Origin: CAZBWE01 sp964440735
Lineage (GTDB): Bacteria; Planctomycetota; Phycisphaerae; Sedimentisphaerales; Anaerobacaceae
Assembly (NCBI GenBank): GCA_964440735.1
Contig: CAYTTK010000031.1
Coordinates: 1-20,957, forward strand
DNA: 20,957 nucleotides
Reading direction: 5' to 3'
Below the pieces are notes generated by a model. The model was not told the DNA's origin, made no database searches, and saw only the letters and a program-made list of their open reading frames with translations. Positions within the stretch are counted from its first letter, which is position 1, and each line of letters opens with the position of its first letter. The position numbers were made by a program, and so were the translations under genes. Shown piece after piece: positions 1 through 6,138 of the stretch.

Positions 1-74
1 TTTCATTGTTAAAACAATACTTTCGTTTAATTTGTCGTTTTGGAAATTGTGTTTGTTTTGCATAATTAGTTATA

Positions 75-137
75 GCCACAAAGGCACTAAGGCACGAAGA
101 AAATTAAAATTAACCACGAATAAACATGAATTTTCAC
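75..137. repeat. Degenerate interspersed repeat arms (CACGAAG/CCACGAA type)
   Basis: GCCACAAAGGCACTAAGG-type sequence is followed by an A-rich spacer and ACCACGAATAAACATGAA-type sequence. Close relatives recur at 18395-18420 in the same orientation, and at 18510-18534 as the reverse complement (TCTTCGTGCCTTAGTGGC). This looks like part of a genome-wide interspersed repeat family and not a gene. The copy here seems to be a fragment lacking the central hairpin. Confidence 0.55.
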
Positions 138-270
138 TAAATATGTTTAGCACTGCGTTTTCCAGGCATTCTGAACTTTTTTGTGGCTGAAACGGCCTGA
201 TTTGTGGAACGACTGCTCCGTTGCGTGCGGGTCTTCGCTACCTTGCACTACATAGAGTACAGGGCCTATC

Positions 271-343
271 CCAGCACCTACTTTTTTGGAAAGTAGATGC
301 TGGATTTACACATGTGCTACCTGAGCACATTCGGTATTATACC
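271..343. other. Three consecutive inverted repeats
   Basis: Hairpin 1 spans 271-303: CCAGCA pairs with TGCTGG, one mismatch follows, then CTACTTT pairs with AAAGTAG around a 5-nt loop. Hairpin 2 spans 312-330: ATGTGCT pairs with AGCACAT around a 5-nt loop. Hairpin 3 is the short palindrome GGTATTATACC at 333-343. A further short palindrome, ACGGGGCCCGT, followed by TTTTT lies just downstream. None is a textbook terminator. The function is unknown; a mobile-element remnant or a structured RNA is possible. Confidence 0.5.
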
Positions 344-608
344 AGACGGGGCCCGTTTTTCAAGCAAAAATTAACATTTTTATCATTTTTTTAGCCGCAG
401 AGGGGAAAGAGTTTTGAGTTATGCGGAGGAAATTTCACTAATAAATTTTGGCTTGTGTTCGGTGGGAATTGGGAGGATAATTTTGTGAACAGCTTTGGGA
501 GGAAACATCGCGGGATTAGTCGTTATTGTTCGGTATTTGATTGGTGGTTTTGTGGGTAAAATGGAGAAGAACATAAAGTAAAAAGCAACTGATATAGAGG
601 GTAATAAT

Positions 609-1391
609 TTGACTGATGAAAGTGTAGTCAAGCCAGACGTCTTATACAAGTATTGTGCGTTTAATGAATACACGGAGGGGATTTTTACTCGTAACGAAAT
701 ATATTTCTCATCGCCTAATGAGTTTAATGATCTATTTGATTCAAAGCTATACCTCACCAGTGATGGCACAGAGCAAGAAAGGAAAAATTATTTGTGTGAA
801 CAATACAAAAAGAAATATCCTGAACTACGCGAAAGTGGGATATTAGCGGCTGTAAACGAGATTATAGCCAAAGGAAATGATAAAGCCATTTTAAAAGAGA
901 CAGTAAAAAAATCCGGAGAGACATTTAGAGAAAGGTTTGGAATTTGTTGCTTTACTGAAAAGAGAGATAATATTTTGATGTGGGCACACTATGCAAAAGA
1001 CCACACTGGACTTTGTTTAGAGTTTGACACAAATAATAAATTTTTTGAACCGCGCATCTTGAAAGTCAGTTATAAAGTGATTTGGCCAGAATTAAATGTG
1101 CTGAGACTGGATAGTTACCCAGAGGGAGAGATGGCCAATAAGCTCTTGATAAAAGCGAATGATTGGCTATACGAAAAAGAGTGGAGGATCGTGGATTACA
1201 ATATAGATAAGAGGATTCAAAATTTTCCTGAAGAATCGCTAAGCGGAGTTATACTTGGCTGCCGAATATCGCAAGAAAATAAAGAAAATTTATTTAAATG
1301 GTGTAAGAATCGGAAGCACCCACCTACGCTTTATGAAGCAAGGGAAAAACAAAAGGAATTTGGATTAGATATTGTTAGAATTGATTATTGA
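609..1391 (+). CDS. DUF2971 family protein
   Basis: This 260-residue protein has the hallmark blocks of the DUF2971 family (PF11185), whose biochemical role I cannot state: LYKY at 12-15, SSPNEFND at 34-41, CFTE at 114-117, LMWAHYA at 123-129, HTGLCLEFD at 132-140 and YEKEWR at 188-193. No signal peptide or membrane segment is seen, so it is probably cytosolic. The start is TTG at 609, preceded by TAGAGGG with 7-nt spacing; an upstream in-frame ATG at 561 hits a stop at 579. The gene looks more A+T-rich than the metabolic genes downstream, which suggests an accessory or transferred origin. A nuclease-like gene follows after 172 bp containing a strong hairpin. The family assignment is strong; any role in defence is only inference from the neighbour. 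Confidence 0.85.
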   Translation: MTDESVVKPDVLYKYCAFNEYTEGIFTRNEIYFSSPNEFNDLFDSKLYLTSDGTEQERKNYLCEQYKKKYPELRESGILAAVNEIIAKGNDKAILKETVKKSGETFRERFGICCFTEKRDNILMWAHYAKDHTGLCLEFDTNNKFFEPRILKVSYKVIWPELNVLRLDSYPEGEMANKLLIKANDWLYEKEWRIVDYNIDKRIQNFPEESLSGVILGCRISQENKENLFKWCKNRKHPPTLYEAREKQKEFGLDIVRIDY

Positions 1392-1476
1392 CTCATTTTT
1401 TAATGGGAATTATAGCGGAGTTTTAAGGTTTGCCTTTGACAAGAATTGAGAGGAATATGAAAGATGGCATAACAAT

Positions 1477-1514
1477 CCCAGCAAGCCGACGTAGTAAACT
1501 ACGCGGCTTATGGG
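1477..1514. other. Strong hairpin between the DUF2971 and nuclease-like genes
   Basis: CCCA (1477-1480) pairs with TGGG (1511-1514), AAGCCG (1483-1488) with CGGCTT (1504-1509), and CGTAG (1490-1494) with CTACG (1499-1503), around a TAAA tetraloop. A single bulged A lies at 1489. That is about 15 base pairs. No U-tract follows, so it is not a canonical intrinsic terminator; it could be a processing or attenuation element, or a mobile-element relic. Confidence 0.6.
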
Positions 1515-1563
1515 TGAAGTTAGCATGTTTTAATCGATAAAAGATGTCTCCGAAAGATAATAT

Positions 1564-2109
1564 ATGGATAAGTTAATACGCAAAGGAATCGTTGATATAC
1601 TAACAAAACATAAGAAACTACTGAAAATCCCATTGAGACAAAGGGCTAAGTTCGAAGGATGGCTCAAATTTGAACTTGCATGCTACTTAGACCAAATAGG
1701 TATGAGATCTGTCGAAGTTGAGTCTCAAGGCTCTTTTCGATACAAGATCGACATTGTATTCTTTAAAGATGACAACATATATAGTTTAGAGCTGAAAACA
1801 CCAAATACGAATTGGATGATTCCCGGTGTTAACTCATCAGGCAGACCTATTACTAAGAATATTCAATCCATAGTTGATGATGCATTAAAATTGAACTCGC
1901 AATACGGTATTGTTGCATTTGTTCTATTTCCAGTACCTATAGATGATAGTCGATGGGAAGCATATTTAAAACGTATTAGTGAAAAAACTGGGCTGCATTT
2001 AAGTAAAGAAAATAACTGTGATGTAGTAGAAATGAGCATTGATGATAAGCACACATGCGATTTAATCGTTTGCTCATTTATGTGCAAGAAATTCCGTGAA
2101 CGGCGATGA
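1564..2109 (+). CDS. Hypothetical protein with PD-(D/E)XK nuclease-like signature
   Basis: This 181-residue protein belongs to no family I can name. A conserved-looking helix with acidic residues (FEGWLKFEL, E31 and E37) is followed by a strand with Asp (YKIDIVFF, D63) and a strand ending LELK (E76, K78). That order and the E-x-K pair match the catalytic core of PD-(D/E)XK nucleases: helix Glu, then Asp, then Glu-x-Lys. No signal peptide or membrane segment is present. Cysteines are scattered (39, 152, 165, 170, 174) without a clear zinc motif. ATG at 1564 has only a weak upstream GAAAG. The gene follows the DUF2971 gene in the same orientation and is similarly A+T-rich, so the two may form one accessory module. 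The nuclease call is inference from motif order; a non-catalytic relative is possible. Confidence 0.6.
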   Translation: MDKLIRKGIVDILTKHKKLLKIPLRQRAKFEGWLKFELACYLDQIGMRSVEVESQGSFRYKIDIVFFKDDNIYSLELKTPNTNWMIPGVNSSGRPITKNIQSIVDDALKLNSQYGIVAFVLFPVPIDDSRWEAYLKRISEKTGLHLSKENNCDVVEMSIDDKHTCDLIVCSFMCKKFRERR

Positions 2110-2362
2110 AAAACAAAAAAGAAAATCCCTCAATAAATTGCGGGGCTAAGTATACTTGGAGATTGTTTCCCTTCGGCTTTTTTTTGAGCTTTTCAATGGT
2201 TCGACTCTGCTCACCACAGGTTTAAGATTTAAGATTTGAGCTTTTCAGTTCGCAAAACGGTCGTTATAGTATTAGTAGTTCTTAGTTCATGGTTCATTGA
2301 TAAATGGTTACTGGTAAATGGTAACTGGTTATTTGTAAACGGTTCGCAGTTCATGGAAAGAT
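2110..2362. repeat. Spacer made of short direct and inverted repeats
   Basis: Several low-complexity repeats are stacked here. TTTGAGCTTTTCA occurs at 2183-2195 and again at 2235-2247. TTTAAGATTTAAGATTT is a tandem 7-mer near 2221-2237. AGTTCATGG occurs at 2284-2292 and 2348-2356. A GTTAC/GTAAC-rich block (about 2305-2340) is internally repetitive. TTCGACTCTGCTCA at 2200-2213 has a near-copy at 17535-17548. No gene is visible. The last AGTTCATGG runs into the GGAAAG just before the start codon at 2363. Confidence 0.5.
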
Positions 2363-2899
2363 ATGGATGAGAAAATAAAGAAATTACGGTCGCCATTAAC
2401 AGAAAAAGATGTGCGTTCGTTAAAAGCAGGTGATGAGGTTCTTGTTAGCGGCATAGTCTATACTGCCCGGGATATGGCACATAAAAGATTATGCGAGGCG
2501 ATAGACGCTGCAGAAGAGCTGCCATTCGAGCTTGAAGGAGCGATTATCTATTTTGTCGGCCCTACCCCAGCCCGGTCCGGAAAGGTAATCGGCGCCGCTG
2601 GCCCTACCACCTCATCGAGAATGGACCCCTTTAGTCCAAAGCTCGTTGCCAAAGGTCTTAAAGCAATGATTGGAAAAGGATATCGTAGTGCTGAAGTAAG
2701 AGAAGCCCTGAAAAAATATGGTGCTGTCCATCTATCCACTATCGGCGGCGCAGGGGCTTTGTTAAGTAAGCACATTGTTGCAGCGGAGGTAATCGCATAT
2801 AAAGACCTCGGTACCGAAGCCATAAGGAAGCTTCAGGTTATTGATTTCCCCGCTGTAGTGGCATACGATTGTTATGGAAATAGTGTTTATGAAAAGTAA
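2363..2899 (+). CDS. Fe-S class I fumarate hydratase / L-tartrate dehydratase, beta subunit
   Basis: This 178-residue protein matches the C-terminal (beta) domain of class I, [4Fe-4S]-dependent hydro-lyases, which interconvert fumarate and malate or dehydrate tartrate. Diagnostic blocks are SGIVYTARDMAHKR (29-42), GPTP (66-69), GPTTSSRMD (80-88), GGAGAL (128-133) and YKDLGTEAI with DFPAVV near the C terminus. The length fits a separate beta subunit. The alpha subunit, which carries the Fe-S cluster cysteines, is not in this window, although the two are usually adjacent. The start ATG has GGA 5 nt upstream. The stop codon lies inside a 23-bp direct repeat. Fumarate and tartrate dehydratases cannot be separated from the beta sequence alone. 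Confidence 0.9.
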   Translation: MDEKIKKLRSPLTEKDVRSLKAGDEVLVSGIVYTARDMAHKRLCEAIDAAEELPFELEGAIIYFVGPTPARSGKVIGAAGPTTSSRMDPFSPKLVAKGLKAMIGKGYRSAEVREALKKYGAVHLSTIGGAGALLSKHIVAAEVIAYKDLGTEAIRKLQVIDFPAVVAYDCYGNSVYEK

Positions 2900-2960
2900 A
2901 AGAGCCACAGATGAACACAGATTGACACAGGTTAGGCAAAAGTAAAAGAGCCACAGATGA
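2892..2960. repeat. 23-bp perfect direct repeat overlapping the fumarase stop codon
   Basis: The same 23 bases, starting AAAAGTAAAAG and ending CCACAGATGA, occur at 2892-2914 and 2938-2960. The first copy includes the last Lys codon and TAA stop of the preceding gene. The rest is the left-arm sequence of the interspersed repeat family. The arrangement suggests a local duplication or a second repeat insertion by homology. Confidence 0.8.
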
Positions 2961-3059
2961 CGCAGAGGAACACAGAGAAAAATAAAAAAGAAGATGGATT
3001 CCTGTTTCCGCAGGAATGACAATGTTATAAACCTCTGTGGTCTCGGTGCTCTCTGTGGC
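2951..3059. repeat. Interspersed repeat cassette with central hairpin (copy 1)
   Basis: A purine-rich left arm beginning CCACAGATGACGCAGAGG is followed by an A-rich spacer. Next comes the hairpin ATTCCTG (2998-3004) / CAGGAAT (3011-3017) with TGACA after it. A right arm, CTCTGTGG...CTCTGTGGC (3033-3059), is roughly the reverse complement of the left arm. The cassette ends 22 bp before the start codon of the next gene. Non-autonomous MITE-like or REP-like behaviour is an inference; no transposase is present. Confidence 0.65.
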
Positions 3060-3081
3060 AAAAAGTAAATTAAGGGACAAG

Positions 3082-4152
3082 ATGAAAGTTGCACTGTTGG
3101 GCCTTTTGCAATCCGGCAAAAGTTCTATTTTTGCCGGGCTGAGCGGCAAATCAATCCCACCTGTCGGCTCGACTGCGATTGAGGAGGCTATAGTGCCCGT
3201 TCCTGATGAACGGCTTGACTGGCTCACTGATTATTACAAGCCAAAAAAGGTAACCTATGCGACAGTGGACTGCCTTGATTTGCCCGGTTTTAACTTTGCT
3301 GATGAGCATGGCCGGGCCGCTGCAAGACGGCTGATTAACCAGGTAAGAACCGTCGATATGTTCGTCCTGGTTGTGCGGGCATTTGAAAATCCGGCGGTTC
3401 CGCCTTATCGAAATACAATAGACCCGGCCAGGGATTTGGCAGAGTTGCAGACTGAGCTTCTGCTTGCCGATTTAGAGCTGGTAACAACACGCATTGAACG
3501 GCTCGAAAAGCAGGTAAATAAGCCAATTAAAATCCAGCCACATGATAAGGCAGAATTGGCCCTGCAAAAAAAATTGCAGCAGGTGATTGAAGCCGAAAAG
3601 CCAATTCGGACCTTTATTGAAGACGATAAGCAGCTTGAAATGATTAAATCCCTTGGATTTCTGACATTAAAACCGATGGTAGTTGCGGTAAATGTAGGCG
3701 AAAACCAGCTAAATGAAAAATTCGATTTTTCCGAGCGGCTTGATACTTCTATTCCTGTGATTACTATATGTGCAAAGCTGGAATATGAACTGTCGCAGTT
3801 AGACGAAAAAAGCAAAGCGGAATTTATGGCTGATTTGGGAATATCTGAATCGGAAGCGAAAAAGTTTGTCAATAGCTGTTATTCAGCGTTGGGCTTAATC
3901 AGCTTTTTAACAGTTGTTTCAGATGAATTACGGGCCTGGCCGATAAGAAAAGGAACTGTTGCTCTCGATGCAGCCAGTAAGGTGCATACCGACATCAAAC
4001 GTGGTTTTATCAGAGCAGAAACCTTCAGCTTTGAAGATTTGAAGGAGCTTGGCAGCGAAAAGGCACTAAAAGCTGCCGGAAAAATCCGGCTCGAAGGAAA
4101 AGAATATATAGTTCAGGATGGCGACATTATAAATTTCAGATTTAACGTTTAG
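3082..4152 (+). CDS. YchF/OBG-type P-loop NTPase with C-terminal TGS domain (divergent)
   Basis: This is a 356-residue TRAFAC-class NTPase. The G1/Walker A motif is GLLQSGKS (7-14), the G3 motif is DLPGF (66-70), and NVGE (204-207) stands where YchF proteins have their NxxE-type specificity motif. A helical, charged insertion lies at about 118-185, and a TGS-like C-terminal domain (about 275-354) includes HTDIKRGFIRAE and VQDGDI. The length is close to the usual YchF (about 360). The P-loop differs clearly from canonical YchF (GLPNVGKS), so this is a divergent member and perhaps not the housekeeping copy. I chose ATG 3082, with AAGGGA just upstream and the hydrophobic first strand beginning at once; a GTG at 3037 would read through repeat sequence. 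The next gene starts 7 bp after its stop, which suggests co-transcription. Confidence 0.82.
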   Translation: MKVALLGLLQSGKSSIFAGLSGKSIPPVGSTAIEEAIVPVPDERLDWLTDYYKPKKVTYATVDCLDLPGFNFADEHGRAAARRLINQVRTVDMFVLVVRAFENPAVPPYRNTIDPARDLAELQTELLLADLELVTTRIERLEKQVNKPIKIQPHDKAELALQKKLQQVIEAEKPIRTFIEDDKQLEMIKSLGFLTLKPMVVAVNVGENQLNEKFDFSERLDTSIPVITICAKLEYELSQLDEKSKAEFMADLGISESEAKKFVNSCYSALGLISFLTVVSDELRAWPIRKGTVALDAASKVHTDIKRGFIRAETFSFEDLKELGSEKALKAAGKIRLEGKEYIVQDGDIINFRFNV

Positions 4153-4159
4153 GGTAAAT

Positions 4160-5194
4160 ATGAGAGCCATTGTCCTAACCGGTATCAATCAGATGGAGTT
4201 GAGGAACGTCCCGCAGCCCAACATTCAAAAGGATACTGATGTTCTATTAAAGATAGAAGTAGTAGGTATCTGCGGCTCCGACCTGCATTACTATGAAACA
4301 GGCAGAATTGGTGAACAAATTGTCGAGTATCCCTTCATAATAGGCCACGAATGTTCCGCCACTGTCGAAGCTGTCGGAGGTTCTGTTGACCGTGTAAAAG
4401 TTGGCGACGAGGTTGCAGTTGACCCCGCTGTATCCTGTCATGAATGTGACCAGTGCAGGAAGGGTAGAGAGAATACCTGCCATAATGTGCTTTTTCTCGG
4501 CGCACCGGGGCAGGGCGGCGGTTGTCTATGTGAATATAAGGTTATGCCGCAGGAATGTTGCTATCCAACTAATGGTGAGATTACGCTTGAAAAGGCGGCT
4601 TTGTGTGAACCGTTATCAATAGGAGTGTATGCAGTTAACCAGGCGCGTATTCCACGGGCAGCTAACATAGCGATTCTCGGTCAGGGGCCTATCGGCTTAA
4701 GCGTTTTGTTGGCAGCTAAAGTTGAAAAGAAGCGAAAAATATTTGTTACAGATAAAATTGAAGAGCGTCTAAAAGCCGCAAAAGATGTTGGTGTTACCTG
4801 GCTGGGCAATCCTGAAAAGATTGACGTTGTCAGTGAGATTCTTGCAGCTGAGCCGCTTGGTATGGACATTGTCTTCGAATGCTGTGGCCAGCAGGAAGCG
4901 CTGGACCAGGCCTTTGACATTCTAAGGCCGGGAGGGCACCTAATTATTATTGGAACTCCGAGGAAGGAGCGTATCTCTTTTGATATTGATAAGTTCAAGC
5001 GAAAAGAGTTTACCGTTCGATATATTCGTCGGCAGAACCACTGCACTCAGAAAGCTATAGATTTAATCAAAACTGGACAGGTAAATGTTGATTTTATGGT
5101 GACCCATCGGTTTCCACTGGAAGAAACGAAGAAGGCGTTCGACCTTGTGGCTGGCTATCGAGATGGCGTAATCAAAGCTGTGATTACTCTTTAG
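4160..5194 (+). CDS. Zinc-dependent polyol (sorbitol/threonine-type) dehydrogenase, MDR family
   Basis: This 344-residue medium-chain dehydrogenase would oxidise a secondary alcohol with NAD(P). Catalytic zinc ligands are visible as C38 (GICGSD), H63-E64 (GHE) and E150 (CEPLS). The structural zinc lobe is C93, C96, C99 and C107. The Rossmann motif GQGPIG lies at 174-179, with an acidic residue at the end of the next strand (VTDK) that favours NAD. The pattern is closest to sorbitol/xylitol/L-threonine dehydrogenases, and the exact substrate cannot be read from sequence. The start follows AGGG with suitable spacing, 7 bp after the preceding stop. An SDR polyol-phosphate dehydrogenase-like gene begins 37 bp downstream, so the pair probably acts in sugar-alcohol catabolism. 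Confidence 0.88.
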   Translation: MRAIVLTGINQMELRNVPQPNIQKDTDVLLKIEVVGICGSDLHYYETGRIGEQIVEYPFIIGHECSATVEAVGGSVDRVKVGDEVAVDPAVSCHECDQCRKGRENTCHNVLFLGAPGQGGGCLCEYKVMPQECCYPTNGEITLEKAALCEPLSIGVYAVNQARIPRAANIAILGQGPIGLSVLLAAKVEKKRKIFVTDKIEERLKAAKDVGVTWLGNPEKIDVVSEILAAEPLGMDIVFECCGQQEALDQAFDILRPGGHLIIIGTPRKERISFDIDKFKRKEFTVRYIRRQNHCTQKAIDLIKTGQVNVDFMVTHRFPLEETKKAFDLVAGYRDGVIKAVITL

Positions 5195-5231
5195 ATTTAT
5201 GTAAAAATCGGTTTTTTGGAGATTAAACGCA

Positions 5232-6047
5232 ATGAGTTGGCTCAATTTGGAAGAAAAAGTCGCGATTGTTACCGGAGGGGCTTCCGGAATTGGTAAAGCC
5301 GTCTGCCAGGGACTGGCTGAAGTCGGAGCAAGGGTTGTTGTGGCTGATATTATTGAAGATGGCGCCAAATCCACAGCGAAGGAGCTAAAGGATAAATTCG
5401 ATGGTAATCATATTTCCATCACTACCGATGTAACAAACAAAACAAGCGTTGACAATATGGTTAAGTCCGTTCTCAAAACTTTCGGTCGAATTGATATCCT
5501 GGTCAATAATGCTGGGATAAATATACCGCGGCTTCTTGTTGACCCGGCTGGTAAGGAGGAACTAACCGAGGAGGTTTGGAATAAGGTCGTTGCAATCAAT
5601 CAGAAAGGTATTTTCCTATGCGCACAGGCGGTTGCAAAGGTTATGCTTAAATCTGGTGGCGGTGTTATAATCAATATGGCGTCCGAGTCCGGCCTGGAAG
5701 GTTCGCAAGGCCAGAGTGTTTATGCTGGTACAAAGGCCGCCATTTATACCCTGACACGCTCCTGGGCGAAGGAATTAGGCAGGCATAATATCCGTGTTGT
5801 TGGGGTCGCACCAGGAATCCTGGAGCCGACTGCTTTGCGCACCGAAGATTATGAACGTGCGCTGGCATACACGAGGGGGATAACCATCGAAGAGCTGCGT
5901 CAAAGGTATAAGAAAGCTGCTATCCCGCTGGGAAGAAGTGGCAAACTTAGCGAAGTTGCCAGCACGGTTTGCTTTTTGGCCTCTGACCGTGCCGGTTATA
6001 TTCATGGCACTACTGTTAATGTGTCAGGCGGCAAGACGAGAGCTTAA
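5232..6047 (+). CDS. SDR oxidoreductase, sorbitol-6-phosphate 2-dehydrogenase-like
   Basis: This 271-residue short-chain dehydrogenase has all classical SDR signatures: TGGASGIG cofactor loop (14-21), ADI at the end of strand 2 (NAD-favouring Asp39), NNAG (92-95), N123, catalytic S151, and Y164 with K168 (YAGTK). The N terminus MSWLNLEEKV and the C-terminal blocks ALAYTRGITIEELR and IPLGRSGKLSEVA with GGKTRA closely resemble the sorbitol-6-phosphate 2-dehydrogenases of Gram-positive bacteria (srlD/gutF type), which convert sorbitol-6-phosphate to fructose-6-phosphate. ATG 5232 follows TTGGAGA with 9-nt spacing. No sorbitol PTS gene is seen nearby, so the true substrate may be a non-phosphorylated polyol made available through the dehydrogenase upstream. 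Confidence 0.88.
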   Translation: MSWLNLEEKVAIVTGGASGIGKAVCQGLAEVGARVVVADIIEDGAKSTAKELKDKFDGNHISITTDVTNKTSVDNMVKSVLKTFGRIDILVNNAGINIPRLLVDPAGKEELTEEVWNKVVAINQKGIFLCAQAVAKVMLKSGGGVIINMASESGLEGSQGQSVYAGTKAAIYTLTRSWAKELGRHNIRVVGVAPGILEPTALRTEDYERALAYTRGITIEELRQRYKKAAIPLGRSGKLSEVASTVCFLASDRAGYIHGTTVNVSGGKTRA

Positions 6048-6138
6048 CCTGCAATTATCAAGGCAGTGCGGTTAAGTAGCTTATTGATATATAACATTTT
6101 TCGATGGGGTGCAAGTCACGGTCAACTGGACACGAAAA

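Larger units (their letters stand above)
1..608. other. Non-coding leader region, repeat- and palindrome-rich
   Basis: No convincing gene is visible on either strand. The left part is A+T-rich. It carries two degenerate repeat arms of a type seen again later in the window: GCCACAAAGGCACTAAGG-like sequence near 75-100 and ACCACGAATAAACATGAA-like sequence near 113-137. The middle (271-343) holds three consecutive palindromes, listed separately. The right part (about 390-600) is A+T-rich; a reverse-strand open frame there has no recognisable motif and overlaps the start of the next gene, so it was not called. The start of the downstream gene is set by TAGAGGG at 595-601. Confidence 0.6.

Noticed and set aside
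537..562. Possible promoter TTGATT-14-TAAAAT before the DUF2971 gene
   Set aside because: The 14-nt spacer is too short for a sigma-70-type promoter.
419..769. Reverse-strand open frame of 116 codons
   Set aside because: It overlaps the well-supported DUF2971 gene start, shows no known motif, and has low-complexity composition.
2242..2270. Possible promoter TTTTCA-17-TATAGT before the fumarase gene
   Set aside because: The -35 box is poor and it overlaps a direct repeat; too weak to call.
3037..3081. Upstream GTG start for the YchF-like gene
   Set aside because: The extra 15 residues are encoded by the right arm of the repeat cassette; ATG 3082 has a good ribosome site and begins the first beta strand.
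6041..6081. Inverted repeat AGCTTAACC/GGTTAAGTAGCT around the SDR stop codon as a terminator
   Set aside because: The loop is about 20 nt, the stem is A+T-rich and no U-tract follows directly, so a terminator cannot be supported.
6109..6138. Upstream GTG start for cinA
   Set aside because: It would add ten residues atypical of CinA; ATG 6139 fits the family start.
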